This document shows positions 25,931 through 34,689 of a DNA stretch of 64,000 nt, piece after piece. The first letter of the stretch is position 1. Each line of letters opens with the position of its first letter. The stretch is taken from NCBI GenBank assembly GCA_014360005.1, contig JACIYI010000005.1, forward strand, positions 124,001 to 188,000. Direction: 5' to 3'. The DNA is from Candidatus Aminicenantota bacterium. Its GTDB lineage: Bacteria > Acidobacteriota > Aminicenantia > Aminicenantales > Saccharicenantaceae. Under the pieces are notes generated by a model. That model did no database searches. It saw only the letters and a list, made by a program, of their open reading frames with translations, and was not told the origin of the DNA. The position numbers were made by a program, and so were the translations under genes.

Positions 25931-27445
25931 ATGAGACCGTTTCAAAAAGTCTACCGGCCGGCCAGATTGATTCTGGTTTCATTCTGGCTGGTCTGGCTGG
26001 TCTTTTTCCTGGGCTCTGGCCTTTTCTCCCAGGAAAACATTAGGTTTGATGACCACTTCCTGGAAGGGGCCCTGCGGATAAATCTTTACCTGGTAGGAGA
26101 GGCCAAGGAAGAGCAGATTATCGTCCACAATATTTACCAGGAAGAACTCTGGCCGGAGAGCAAGACCAATCTGACTAATCCTTTCAACTATGGCCATTAT
26201 TTTGTGAAAGTTTATGAGGTCAGCAGCAACAAGCTGATATATGCTAAAGGGTTTGACTGCCAGTTCGGAGAATACCGAACGACCACTCCGGCCCTGAATG
26301 GTGTCAAGAAGGTTTTCCAGCGGGCCATCCGCATCCCCCGGCCTAAAGGCCGGGTCAACCTGGTGATTGAAAGCCGCGACCGCCAGAACCTTCTCCACCC
26401 TCTGTTGACCGTCAACCTCGACCCGCATGATTACCACCTGATTCGGGAAAATCCGAAAAGTGATGACTCTGTCTTTGAAGTTCAAGAAAGCGGCTCGCCG
26501 GCCGAAAGAGTGGACCTGGTCTTTCTGGCCGAAGGATATCGAGCACAAGAACAGGATAAGTTCCTCAACGATCTCAAAAGATTTTCCGGCTACCTGTTTG
26601 AGATTGAGCCCTACCAATCCAACCGCGAAAAATTCAACATCTACGGTGTCTTCCGGCCCTCGGCCGAAAGCGGGAGTGATGAGCCGAGGCAGAAGTCCTA
26701 TAAAAATACGGTGCTCAAAGCTTCTTTCAACGCTCTGGACCTCGACCGCTACCTGCTCTCCGAAGAGGGCTTTCTGATAAGGGAAATGGCGGCCCGGGTT
26801 CCCTATGATGCTATTGTTATTCTGGTCAACAGCCAAAGATACGGCGGGGGAGGAATTTACAACGACTACTGCATTACTACCGTGGACAACCAGGCCAGTA
26901 AGGCTGTTTTTCTGCACGAGTTCGGCCATTCCTTTGCCGGGCTGGCCGATGAGTATTACACTTCCGAGGTGACCTACAATGAATTCTACTCGCCTGGCGT
27001 CGAACCCCTTGAGCCCAACCTCACCGCCCTGCTCGACCCGGAAAATCTTAAATGGAAAGACCTTCTATCTCCGGGTATCAGTATTCCAACTGAATACGGC
27101 AAAGAAGAGATGGAAAAGCTGCAGGCCGAAAGGCGGGCCAATTTCCAGGAAATGAACCGGGCGGTGCAAGAAGCAAAAAAGAAAAACCTGAAAGAAGCAG
27201 AAATCAAGAAGCTCCAGGCGGGCTTCCAGGCCAAAAATAAAGCTATCATGGAAAAAATCAAGACCATCCGGGAAAAATACAAAGACTTAGAAGATAAAGT
27301 TGGAGCCTTTGAAGGGGCTGGCTATGCGGCCAAAGGTCTTTACCGCCCGATGATGTACTGTCTTATGATATCCAGCCCAAAGATGGAGTTCTGCCGGGTC
27401 TGCCAGCGGGCCATCCAGCAGATGATCGATTACTATAGTCGCTGA
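25931..27445 (+). CDS. IgA-peptidase-like zinc metalloprotease (M64)
   Basis: 504 residues from the ATG at 25931, chosen because GGAGGG lies just upstream; a longer in-frame start at 25814 would overlap the propeller gene. The N-terminus has a hydrophobic export segment (~15-35). An M64-type N-terminal beta domain is followed by the catalytic region: VDLVFLAEGYR, DAIVILVNSQRYGGGGIYND, and the zinc motif FLHEFGHSFAGLADEYY. A long Lys/Glu-rich helix (residues ~390-450) interrupts the catalytic domain before the final CRVCQRAI. It probably cleaves proteins outside the cell. Confidence 0.9.
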   Translation: MRPFQKVYRPARLILVSFWLVWLVFFLGSGLFSQENIRFDDHFLEGALRINLYLVGEAKEEQIIVHNIYQEELWPESKTNLTNPFNYGHYFVKVYEVSSNKLIYAKGFDCQFGEYRTTTPALNGVKKVFQRAIRIPRPKGRVNLVIESRDRQNLLHPLLTVNLDPHDYHLIRENPKSDDSVFEVQESGSPAERVDLVFLAEGYRAQEQDKFLNDLKRFSGYLFEIEPYQSNREKFNIYGVFRPSAESGSDEPRQKSYKNTVLKASFNALDLDRYLLSEEGFLIREMAARVPYDAIVILVNSQRYGGGGIYNDYCITTVDNQASKAVFLHEFGHSFAGLADEYYTSEVTYNEFYSPGVEPLEPNLTALLDPENLKWKDLLSPGISIPTEYGKEEMEKLQAERRANFQEMNRAVQEAKKKNLKEAEIKKLQAGFQAKNKAIMEKIKTIREKYKDLEDKVGAFEGAGYAAKGLYRPMMYCLMISSPKMEFCRVCQRAIQQMIDYYSR

Positions 27446-27497
27446 GCCTCCTGGAGTAGCACCATTTAACATGCAATTGGAAAAGGAGAAAGTATGG

Positions 27498-27866
27498 ATG
27501 AAACCTAAAAGCCTGGTCACATTTTTTCTGGGAGTGTTCCTGAGTCTTATGGGCCTGGGGGTGGTCATAATCTATAAAAGCTTCGGAGGTATAATTCCTC
27601 TCCTCATCGGAGGCAGCCTGCTTTACTTGAGCTGGAGCCGGAGCCGAACGGCTACGCTTGTTTTTGGCCATACCATTATTGTGGTTGGCTGCTTTCTGGT
27701 TACCTGGGGAATTTATCTTCTGCCCTATACTAAACCGACCTTTGCTCAGGTCTTGGGCCGGCCTCTGTTCTGGGGCTTGATCTCAATTTTTGGCGGCATC
27801 TGTGCCAATTATCACGGTTTCTGTGCCTGCGTCCGAAGAAAGTCTCTCAACATAGATAAAACTTAA
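27498..27866 (+). CDS. Small polytopic membrane protein of unknown function
   Basis: 122 residues from the ATG at 27498, preceded by AAGGAG with 9-nt spacing. About four hydrophobic segments (VTFFLGVFLSLMGLGVVIIY, IIPLLIGGSLLYLSW, IIVVGCFLVTWGIYLL, GLISIFGGICANYHG). The C-terminus carries CANYHGFCAC, a Cys/His cluster that could bind metal. No family recognised. It follows the M64 gene by 52 nt on the same strand. Confidence 0.65.
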   Translation: MKPKSLVTFFLGVFLSLMGLGVVIIYKSFGGIIPLLIGGSLLYLSWSRSRTATLVFGHTIIVVGCFLVTWGIYLLPYTKPTFAQVLGRPLFWGLISIFGGICANYHGFCACVRRKSLNIDKT

Positions 27867-27922
27867 GTGGTTAATTGTTTGATAGACCGGGGAAAGATTA
27901 GCTTTAATTATTTTCTTAAACA

Positions 27923-27944
27923 GGATGGCCAACAGAGGCCATCC
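27923..27944. terminator. Hairpin, possible factor-dependent or weak terminator
   Basis: Perfect 8-bp stem GGATGGCC / GGCCATCC with 6-nt loop AACAGA, 57 nt after the stop of the membrane-protein gene. There is no clear T tract on the plus strand. Confidence 0.4.
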
Positions 27945-28119
27945 GTCCGGATTATTCATCAATGGCCTCGGCCGCGATCATTAGCCCTCGCCTCGGGGCT
28001 GATAGTTGACCGATTTTTCAACTCCTGGGCCTGAACTGTTCTGAATTAGATTGCCTCCCGGTTTAGACCTGGCCCGGGAAGCCAGAGCTTAAATTCAACA
28101 GAAAATAAATAATTGGCTC

Positions 28120-28162
28120 TTGACATAATATTAGAATTAGTATAATATTATAGTGATTATAA
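28120..28162 (+). promoter_or_regulatory. Promoter with Per box controlling perR-dfx-prx
   Basis: TTGACA at 28120-28125 is followed by TATAAT at 28141 (15-nt spacer) or TAATAT at 28143 (17-nt spacer). At 28148-28162 the 15-mer TTATAGTGATTATAA matches the PerR consensus TTATAATnATTATAA at 13 of its 14 specified positions. The operator overlaps the expected transcription start, as in repression by PerR. The start codon lies 29 nt further on. Confidence 0.8.
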
Positions 28163-28191
28163 AAATAGATTTATTTTAATCTGGAATTAGG

Positions 28192-28665
28192 ATGGAAGAG
28201 GAAATTTTGAGCAATAAGAAAAGTCGCCGCTGGAGCCTGGAAGCTATCCGCGACTACCTGGTCCAGCACGGCCTCCGGGTCTCGCTTTACCGTCTTAAAA
28301 TCTTCGAATACCTGATCAACGAGCGCACCCATCCCACGGCTGAAGAAATTTACCGCTGGCTAAAAAAAGAACTGCCAGCTATTTCTCCGGGCACTGTTTA
28401 TAACACCCTGAGGCTGTTCCTGGAGAAAAAAATAGTCCAGCTGGTTAACGTGGAAAGGAACGAAGCCCGCTATGACGCCACCCTATCCTGGCACGGTCAT
28501 TTAAAGTGCCTGGGCTGCGGCCGGGTTTTTGACCTTCACCTTGAAAACCTGAAGCTGAGCGGGCTGGAGGGCTTTGAGATATTTGAAAAGCACCTGGACC
28601 TCAAGGGCCTCTGCCCTGAGTGTCTTAAAAGAAAAAAATATAAAAAGGAGGTTAATGATGGCTAA
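28192..28665 (+). CDS. perR: Fur-family peroxide-type regulator (PerR-like)
   Basis: 157 residues. The winged-helix DNA-binding domain (residues ~15-90: [38 protein letters not shown]) is followed by the dimerisation/metal domain with [18 protein letters not shown] (regulatory Asp and His ligands, first CxxC) and CPEC (second zinc CxxC). Next to a superoxide reductase and a peroxiredoxin, and with a near-consensus Per box in front, it most likely senses peroxide by metal-catalysed His oxidation and represses this operon. It overlaps dfx by 8 nt. Confidence 0.9.
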   Translation: MEEEILSNKKSRRWSLEAIRDYLVQHGLRVSLYRLKIFEYLINERTHPTAEEIYRWLKKELPAISPGTVYNTLRLFLEKKIVQLVNVERNEARYDATLSWHGHLKCLGCGRVFDLHLENLKLSGLEGFEIFEKHLDLKGLCPECLKRKKYKKEVNDG

Positions 28666-29041
28666 AAAGTATGGAGTTTACAAGTGCCTCAAGTGCGGGA
28701 ACATCGTTGAAGTCCTGCATGAGGGCCAGGGAACACTGGTCTGTTGCGGTGAAGACATGGTTTTAATAGAAGCCAAGACCGCTGACACCAGCCAGGAAAA
28801 GCACGTCCCCTACATCGAAAAAGTCAGCGGCGGTTACCTGGTCAAGGTTGGCCAGAGTGTAGCCCATCCAATGGAAGAAAAGCACTACATCGAATGGATT
28901 GAGCTTATTGCTGACGGAAAAATCTACAGACAGGAATTAAAGCCCGGAGATAAGCCGGAAGCTTTCTTCCCCGTTGAAGCTGAACATATCTGGGCCCGCG
29001 AGTACTGCAACCTTCACCTTCTCTGGGAAAACAAGAATTGA
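28658..29041 (+). CDS. dfx: Desulfoferrodoxin (superoxide reductase, class I)
   Basis: 127 residues from the second ATG at 28658, best spaced (6 nt) from AAAGGAGG; the ATG at 28655 is also possible. Residues C10, C13, C29 and C30 form the desulforedoxin-type FeS4 centre. H49, H70, H76, C117 and H120 form the catalytic Fe(His)4Cys centre, in the same order and nearly the same numbering as Desulfovibrio Dfx. The enzyme reduces superoxide to hydrogen peroxide without making oxygen, the normal solution for an anaerobe. The peroxide would go to the peroxiredoxin encoded next. Confidence 0.97.
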   Translation: MAKKYGVYKCLKCGNIVEVLHEGQGTLVCCGEDMVLIEAKTADTSQEKHVPYIEKVSGGYLVKVGQSVAHPMEEKHYIEWIELIADGKIYRQELKPGDKPEAFFPVEAEHIWAREYCNLHLLWENKN

Positions 29042-29083
29042 ATGATCAAAAATTAAAATGGTGAAAAATTAAGGAGGTATAAA

Positions 29084-29737
29084 ATGGAACAAAACGAAAC
29101 AAAAGGCATGCTTTTAATCGGTGAAAAGCTTCCAGAAATGGAAGTTCAGACTACTCATGGCAAGAAGGCGCTGCCCAAGGATTATGCTGGAAAATGGCTG
29201 GTGCTGTTCAGCCACCCGGCAGATTTTACTCCGGTCTGCACCACAGAGTTTGTCTCCTTTGCCAAGAACTACGACCAATTCCAGAAGCTCAACGCCGAGC
29301 TTCTTGGCCTGTCCATTGACCAGGTTTTCAGTCACATCAAGTGGGTGGAATGGATTGAGAACGAACTCAAGGTGGAAATCCCCTTCCCCATTATTGCTGA
29401 TGACATCGGCAAAGTGGCCATGAAAATGGGCATGCTCCATCCCGGTGGCGGCAATAAGACGGTGCGGGCTGTATTCATAATCGACCCCGAAGGCATTATC
29501 CGCCTCATTCTCTACTATCCGGCGGAAGTCGGCCGCAACATGGCTGAAATACTCAGAATTCTGGAAGCCTTCCAGGTATCAGATAAGCACAACGTGGCCA
29601 TGCCGGCCAACTGGCCCAAAAACGAGTTGATTAAGGACCGGGTCATCGTACCGCCGCCGACAGACATCAAAGAAATCAAAGAGCGCAAGAAACAATATGA
29701 ATGCTTCGACTGGTGGTTCTGCCACAAGAAGGTGTGA
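29084..29737 (+). CDS. Prx6-type peroxiredoxin with C-terminal double cysteine
   Basis: 217 residues. The peroxidatic Cys is C52 in [12 protein letters not shown]. The extended C-terminal domain ends in CFDWWFC, placing C207 and C213 at the positions known from the archaeal Prx6 group (Aeropyrum thioredoxin peroxidase), in which they act as resolving cysteines. It removes the peroxide produced by superoxide reductase. A strong AAGGAGG precedes the ATG and a strong terminator follows, so it is the last gene of perR-dfx-prx. Confidence 0.95.
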   Translation: MEQNETKGMLLIGEKLPEMEVQTTHGKKALPKDYAGKWLVLFSHPADFTPVCTTEFVSFAKNYDQFQKLNAELLGLSIDQVFSHIKWVEWIENELKVEIPFPIIADDIGKVAMKMGMLHPGGGNKTVRAVFIIDPEGIIRLILYYPAEVGRNMAEILRILEAFQVSDKHNVAMPANWPKNELIKDRVIVPPPTDIKEIKERKKQYECFDWWFCHKKV

Positions 29738-29761
29738 TCAGGGCAAAAGGACCAGGAAAGC

Positions 29762-29795
29762 CGGGGGCTGGCTCTGCCAGCCCCCTTTCTTTTTT
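29762..29795 (+). terminator. Intrinsic terminator of the perR-dfx-prx operon
   Basis: 10-bp stem GGGGGCTGGC / GCCAGCCCCC with loop TCT, followed by TTTCTTTTTT. It ends 58 nt after the peroxiredoxin stop. Confidence 0.92.
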
Positions 29796-30013
29796 AGGCC
29801 AAACCTGGCCCGATTCCACTAATCGCCGGGCCAGCCAAAAGGCAGCTAGCCAATTTTGACAGCCATCCTTCGCTGTCTTATACTTATACAATTATCCCGA
29901 AGCCGGGCTGACCACTCTCAGCCTGGAGCTCAGCCCGAAGCTGAAAGGCAAAACGACGGAAGGAACATCAACCGGCCACGAACTCAGGAGCCAGGAAAAC
30001 AGCATAAATTCTT

Positions 30014-31078
30014 GTGAGACAGATGAACAACAAGAATAAAAAGAAGCTGGCCAGGATCATCCTGACGGTCCTGGGTTTGCTGCTGCTGGCAATTCTGATT
30101 TACCGGGTCGGCCCCCGGCAGGTCTGGGAAAACACTCGCCAGGTCGGTTATTATTTCATTTTGACCTGCCTGATAGCCCTGGGCTGGATATTTCTCCAGT
30201 CCGCGGCCTGGGCCATCGTTCAGAGTGCTTTCCAGCCGGTTCCCTTCCGGGCGCTGTTCAAAGCCAGAATAATGGCCGACGGGGTAACCACCCTGGTACC
30301 CATGTCGGCTAACGTCGGGGGTGAAGCCGCCCGGGCTATCATAATCAGGCAGTATTCTCCGCTGCGCGAGGGAATCCCCGGGATTCTCTTTGACAAGACC
30401 CTCGAGTCCTTTGCCTCTCTCGTTTTCCTGACGACGGGGCTTTTCATCTCGATTTTTTATTTGAAAATCCCGGAAAAATATAAAACTATATCCCTGACAA
30501 TCCTGGTCAGTATTACCATCATAATAGCGGTCATGATTATCCTCCAGCTCAAAGGTGTTTATGGGATTCTGCACCGGCTGGCCCGAATTTTCCCGAGCAG
30601 CCGGCAATGGTTTCTGGAAAAGGAGGAAATCCTCCGGCAGTTTGACCGCAACATGCGCACCCTTTTCCGCCATTCGAAACTGAAGTTAGCCGCCGCCTTC
30701 CTCCTGCATTTCGCTTCACGCTGGCTGGGGGTTTTAGAAGTTTATGTGATTATCAGAGCTCTGGGCTGGTCCGCTCCCCTTATCAAAATGCTGTTTATGT
30801 CGGTCTTCGTGGTGATTGCCAACACGGCTTTTTTCCTGATTCCCGGGCAATGGGGCGCAGCTGAGGGAGCCAGCCTCCTGGCCGCCACCACCGTCGGTTA
30901 TCCTGCGGCCATCGGCTTGAGCCTTGGCCTGGTCAGGCGAGCCCGCAAGGTGGTTTACGCTCTGGTGACGGTCATCCTGATGCTGGCCAGCAGGCAAAAG
31001 TTAAAGCTGTCGGCCAGTGAAATGAACAACCTGAAAAAACCGGCCTCGGGTGCGGCGACGGGACCGGATAAAGCTTGA
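30014..31078 (+). CDS. Flippase-like integral membrane protein (LPG synthase TM-region / UPF0104 family)
   Basis: 354 residues with about eight membrane spans. Family features are the N-terminal IYRVGPRQVWENTRQV region, PMSANVGGEAARA, and the FLIPGQWGAAEGASLLA motif near the C-terminus. Members include the integral domain of lysylphosphatidylglycerol synthases and archaeal AglD, proposed to flip lipid-linked sugars or lipids. There is no soluble synthase domain here. The start may be GTG 30014 or ATG 30023; neither has a good Shine-Dalgarno. Confidence 0.85.
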   Translation: MRQMNNKNKKKLARIILTVLGLLLLAILIYRVGPRQVWENTRQVGYYFILTCLIALGWIFLQSAAWAIVQSAFQPVPFRALFKARIMADGVTTLVPMSANVGGEAARAIIIRQYSPLREGIPGILFDKTLESFASLVFLTTGLFISIFYLKIPEKYKTISLTILVSITIIIAVMIILQLKGVYGILHRLARIFPSSRQWFLEKEEILRQFDRNMRTLFRHSKLKLAAAFLLHFASRWLGVLEVYVIIRALGWSAPLIKMLFMSVFVVIANTAFFLIPGQWGAAEGASLLAATTVGYPAAIGLSLGLVRRARKVVYALVTVILMLASRQKLKLSASEMNNLKKPASGAATGPDKA

Positions 31079-31196
31079 TGGGACTGGACAGGAAATTAAC
31101 AGGAAGATTCAGGGTTTGGAAGGGCTCGAAAGGAGCTTCTCCGGCTGAGTTCAAAGGCTATTTTTCTTGATGGATATTGAGGCGAGTAAAAAAAAA

Positions 31197-31272
31197 TGGT
31201 GGAGCTGACCGGGCTCGAACCGGCGACCCCGTGACTGCCAGTCACGTACTCTCCCAACTGAGCTACAGCCCC
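31197..31272 (-). tRNA. tRNA-Ala (anticodon GGC)
   Basis: The minus strand folds into a cloverleaf: acceptor GGGGCTG/CAGCTCC, D-stem GCTC/GAGT, anticodon stem CGTGA/TCACG with loop CTGGCAG, T-stem GCCGG/CCGGT with TTCGAGC. The anticodon GGC reads GCC/GCU. Discriminator A and the CCA end are encoded. Confidence 0.97.
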
Positions 31273-31496
31273 ACGCGCCATATCATGATACAAAAAAGCC
31301 TCGATTCCGTCAAGATGAGCGGGTTTTATGGACACTCCAGAAAATGTCTTTCTTGAGCGGCCCGGCGGCTGGGAACCAGGCTATTTCTGAAAATCATCAG
31401 CTCAGACCTGACTGACAGGACCAGGAGAAACCTATTTATTTATGGTCCACTATTTTATTAAAATAAGTTTGCCATACAGACCAAGGAGGTTTAACC

Positions 31497-34256
31497 ATGA
31501 ATCCCGCCCCGAAAACCCCGATAAAAAAATCGGTCAGAATTTCTCCCGGGAAAACAACTCCGGGCTGCCGGCCGCAGCGCTCCACTTTCTCTTTTCTCTG
31601 GTTACTTCTGTTCCTGCTGCTGGCGGCGGGAGTGACGGCGACTGGCCTGGCCACCTGGGTCCCGGGCAACTCCCCGGAAACAGCCCGGCCCCGAGCTCCC
31701 TTCGACCTGCGAGTTGAGTACCTGGTTAACCCCCTGGGTGTGGATGTCAGGCAACCCAGGTTTTTCTGGAAGAATTCTCACCCGGAGCGCGGTCAGACCC
31801 AGGTTGCCTTTCAGCTGATAGTTTCTTCGTCGCCGGAGGCCGATAAAGCCGACCTCTGGGATTCGGGTAAGGTCAATACCAACTCTTCCATCCAGATTAT
31901 CTACGGCGGACGACCACTGCAGAGCAACAGAACCTATTACTGGAAGGTGCGAGTCTGGGACGCCAGGGGCGAAGAAAGTCCCTGGAGTGAGGTGGCCAGT
32001 TTTGAGACCGGCCTCTTCTCAGCTTCAGACTGGAAAGGCGAATGGATAGGCGGGGAAAACTTCCTGCGAAAAGAATTCAACCTGCCGGAGGTCCCGGCCC
32101 GAGCCCGGGCCTTCATTGCCGGCCTGGGTTATCACGAATTAAGGGTCAACGGACAGAAAGTCGGCGACCAGGTGCTTGACCCGGGCTGGACAACCTATCC
32201 CAAAAGAGTTCTTTATACAACCCACGATGTAACTCCATTTCTTAAAAAAGGCAAGAATGCCATCGCGGTAATGCTTGGTGAAGGCTGGTATAAAGCCAGA
32301 GCCCTTCTGTTCCAGCTTTACATAGAGGGCCAGGAAGGGATATTGATGGAAGTCCATTCCGATACCAGCTGGAAAACAGCCAGGGGACCTATCCTTGAAG
32401 ATAGTGTTTACCACGGAGAAACTTATGACGCTCGCCTGGAACAGCCCGGCTGGGATCAGCCAAATTTTGATGACAAAGGCTGGAAACCGGCCCAAAAAGT
32501 CAAGGCTCCAGGTGGAGTACTATCTGCTCAGTTGATGCCAGCCATTAAGGTGGTAGATACCATCGTGCCTCTGACCATGACTAACCCGGCTCCCGGCGTT
32601 TATGTCTTTGATTTAGGCCAGAACATCAGCGGCTGGGCCCAGCTTCGAGTTCGTGGTCCGCGGGGCACTGAGGTCCGGCTGCGTTTTGCTGAGCTGCTCT
32701 ACGAAAACGGGATGATTAATCAGGAAAACTTGCGCGGAGCCCGGGCCGAAGACCATTACATACTAAAAGGAGAAGGCCAAGAAATCTGGGAGCCAAGGTT
32801 TACCTACCACGGTTTTCGCTACATTGAAGTTACCGGTTACCCTGGCACCCCGAAAATAGATTCGGTCCGCGCTCAGGTGGTGCACACGGCGGTGACTCCA
32901 GCAGGAAACTTTTCCTGTTCCAAACAAATTCTCAACGACATTCAGCGCATCATTCTCTGGGGACAAAAAACTAACCTGCACAGCATCCCCACTGACTGCG
33001 ACCAGCGCGATGAGCGGATGGGCTGGATGGGCGACGCTCAGGTCACGGCCGAAGAAGCCATGATGAATTATGATATGGCCGCGTTCTATACTAACTTTCT
33101 GCGCAACATCAGGGACGTGCAGGGCGACGATGGTTCCATTACTGATACCGTTCCCCACATCTGGGGTTCGCGGCCGGCTGACCCGGCCTGGGGCACGGCC
33201 TATCCCCTCATAGCCTGGTATATGTACCAGTACTACGGCGACAAAAGAATTCTGGAAGAGCATTATGATGGGCTAAAAAAATACGTTGAGTTTCTGAAAA
33301 GCAAAGCTGAAAACGGTTTGGTCAGGTTCAGCCATTACGGCGACTGGGTGGCTATTGACAAATGTCCGGGAAGCCTGGTCTCAGCTTTTTATTATTACTA
33401 TGATGTGAAAATACTGGCTCAAGTAGCCAGAATTCTGGGAAAGCAGCCGGAAGCTGAAGCTCACCTTAAGTTAGCAGCCCAGATTAAAGAGGCTTTTAAC
33501 CGCGAATTTTTAGACCCGACCACCAGGAATTATGCCGGAGGCAGCCAGACAGCAAACACCCTGCCTCTTTTTATCGGCCTGGTGCCGGACAAGGCCCGCG
33601 GTGGAGTGTGGAGCAACCTTTTTAACGACCTGGTCTATAAACACGATTCCCACCTGACCACCGGTATTATCGGCACCAAGTACATTCTTGATGTCCTGAC
33701 CATGTTCGGCAACTCCGACCTGGCTTATGACATCATGACCAAAACCGACTTTCCCAGCTACGGCTACATGATTAAGAACGGCGCTACCACTCTCTGGGAA
33801 CTCTGGCAGAAGCGCCAAGGGCCTTCTATGAATTCCCACAACCACCCCATGTTCGGCAGCGTGGGCGCCTGGTTTTACCGGGCCCTGGCTGGAATTAACC
33901 TGGCTCCGGATTCCACTGCCTTTAAGAAATTGATAATCAGACCGCAAATGGTCCGGGACCTGACCCACGCCTCTGGCTCCATCTATACCATCAACGGCCA
34001 GGTCAGCTGCTCCTGGGAAAAGGGCGACCGGAAAATAAAACTGTCAGTGGAAATTCCGGTTGGCAGCCAGGCAGAAGTTTACCTTCCGGTCTTCAAGCTG
34101 AGAAACATAAGGCTCTACGAAGGCCAGGTGCTCCTCTGGTCTGAAAATGAACTTAAGAACAAGGTGGCTGGGGTTGATAGTCTGGAGCTCAAGGGCAGAA
34201 ATCTCATCATCAGGGTTGGCTCTGGAAGCTACCATTTCCTTCTGGAAGGGGAATGA
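31497..34256 (+). CDS. Alpha-L-rhamnosidase (GH78), exported
   Basis: 919 residues. The N-terminus has a basic stretch and a hydrophobic segment (~32-52), a probable signal or anchor. An Ig-like N domain (RVEYLVNPLGVDVRQPRFFW) is typical of bacterial rhamnosidases; it is followed by the concanavalin-like domains (NGQKVGDQVLDPGWTTY) and the (alpha/alpha)6 catalytic barrel with the acid-rich motif PTDCDQRDERMGWMGDAQV and the general-base region GATTLWELW. The enzyme releases terminal alpha-L-rhamnose from plant or microbial polysaccharides. SD AAGGAGG precedes the ATG. It is the first of a sugar-related run with the DUF4838 gene. Confidence 0.95.
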   Translation: MNPAPKTPIKKSVRISPGKTTPGCRPQRSTFSFLWLLLFLLLAAGVTATGLATWVPGNSPETARPRAPFDLRVEYLVNPLGVDVRQPRFFWKNSHPERGQTQVAFQLIVSSSPEADKADLWDSGKVNTNSSIQIIYGGRPLQSNRTYYWKVRVWDARGEESPWSEVASFETGLFSASDWKGEWIGGENFLRKEFNLPEVPARARAFIAGLGYHELRVNGQKVGDQVLDPGWTTYPKRVLYTTHDVTPFLKKGKNAIAVMLGEGWYKARALLFQLYIEGQEGILMEVHSDTSWKTARGPILEDSVYHGETYDARLEQPGWDQPNFDDKGWKPAQKVKAPGGVLSAQLMPAIKVVDTIVPLTMTNPAPGVYVFDLGQNISGWAQLRVRGPRGTEVRLRFAELLYENGMINQENLRGARAEDHYILKGEGQEIWEPRFTYHGFRYIEVTGYPGTPKIDSVRAQVVHTAVTPAGNFSCSKQILNDIQRIILWGQKTNLHSIPTDCDQRDERMGWMGDAQVTAEEAMMNYDMAAFYTNFLRNIRDVQGDDGSITDTVPHIWGSRPADPAWGTAYPLIAWYMYQYYGDKRILEEHYDGLKKYVEFLKSKAENGLVRFSHYGDWVAIDKCPGSLVSAFYYYYDVKILAQVARILGKQPEAEAHLKLAAQIKEAFNREFLDPTTRNYAGGSQTANTLPLFIGLVPDKARGGVWSNLFNDLVYKHDSHLTTGIIGTKYILDVLTMFGNSDLAYDIMTKTDFPSYGYMIKNGATTLWELWQKRQGPSMNSHNHPMFGSVGAWFYRALAGINLAPDSTAFKKLIIRPQMVRDLTHASGSIYTINGQVSCSWEKGDRKIKLSVEIPVGSQAEVYLPVFKLRNIRLYEGQVLLWSENELKNKVAGVDSLELKGRNLIIRVGSGSYHFLLEGE

Positions 34257-34689
34257 AGTCAGCGGCAGATTTTCAATTACTTCAGTCGAAATAAATTTAG
34301 GGAAGTTTCCAGCTATTTGAGAATTTTGTAAATTGTTGTTTTGATGAGTTGGACACAGCGTTTTCATTTAATCGCCAATAAAGCGGAGAAGGTGGTAAAA
34401 CAAAGAAATTAATAAAGAAGAATTGAACGGAGAAAAATAAGCAAAGGAGGGAAAAGAACTGAATTTAAGGGAAGCAAAAATAATTTACCCGGCAGGTTTT
34501 ACCGGAGGAGGTAAAAAAGCTGGGCCATTTAACATTGCTGCCGCTCAAAAAGATTCTTATTTCTGAAAGCACTATGCCAGTTTATTTATTCTCTTTTATT
34601 TTCTTAATTTATTGTTGGCTGATTTGAGCTAAGTCTGTTAAATTAATTTTCCAAAAATTTATCTTTAAAACCAGGAAAGGAAAAACTCT
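34257..34689. other. AT-rich intergenic region with a promoter candidate and orphan ribosome-binding site
   Basis: About 430 nt, clearly richer in A+T than its flanks. TTGGCT (34615-34620), 17-nt spacer and TTAAAT (34638-34643) form a candidate promoter for the DUF4838 gene. At 34443-34450 a strong AAAGGAGG precedes no ATG; a CTG at 34459 would open a 35-codon frame to 34566 (ending KDSYF). A second GGAGGAGG lies at 34504-34511. Confidence 0.5.
34459..34566 (+). CDS. Doubtful 35-codon ORF with CTG start
   Basis: Preceded at 7-8 nt by AAAGGAGG. The peptide reads (M)NLREAKIIYPAG... and ends ...AAAQKDSYF. CTG starts are rare, so this is reported only because such a strong ribosome-binding site otherwise lacks a gene. 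It could be the remnant of a longer gene or a leader. Confidence 0.15.
   Translation: MNLREAKIIYPAGFTGGGKKAGPFNIAAAQKDSYF

Larger units (their letters stand above)
27867..28191. other. Intergenic region upstream of perR
   Basis: About 325 nt. It contains a hairpin at 27923-27944 and, at the right end, the AT-rich promoter and operator of the perR operon. Nothing else was found. Confidence 0.6.

Noticed and set aside
28655..28657. First of two adjacent ATG codons as the dfx start
   Set aside because: It lies only 3 nt from the AAAGGAGG site; the second ATG has better spacing and gives the cysteine and histidine numbering known from characterised desulfoferrodoxins.
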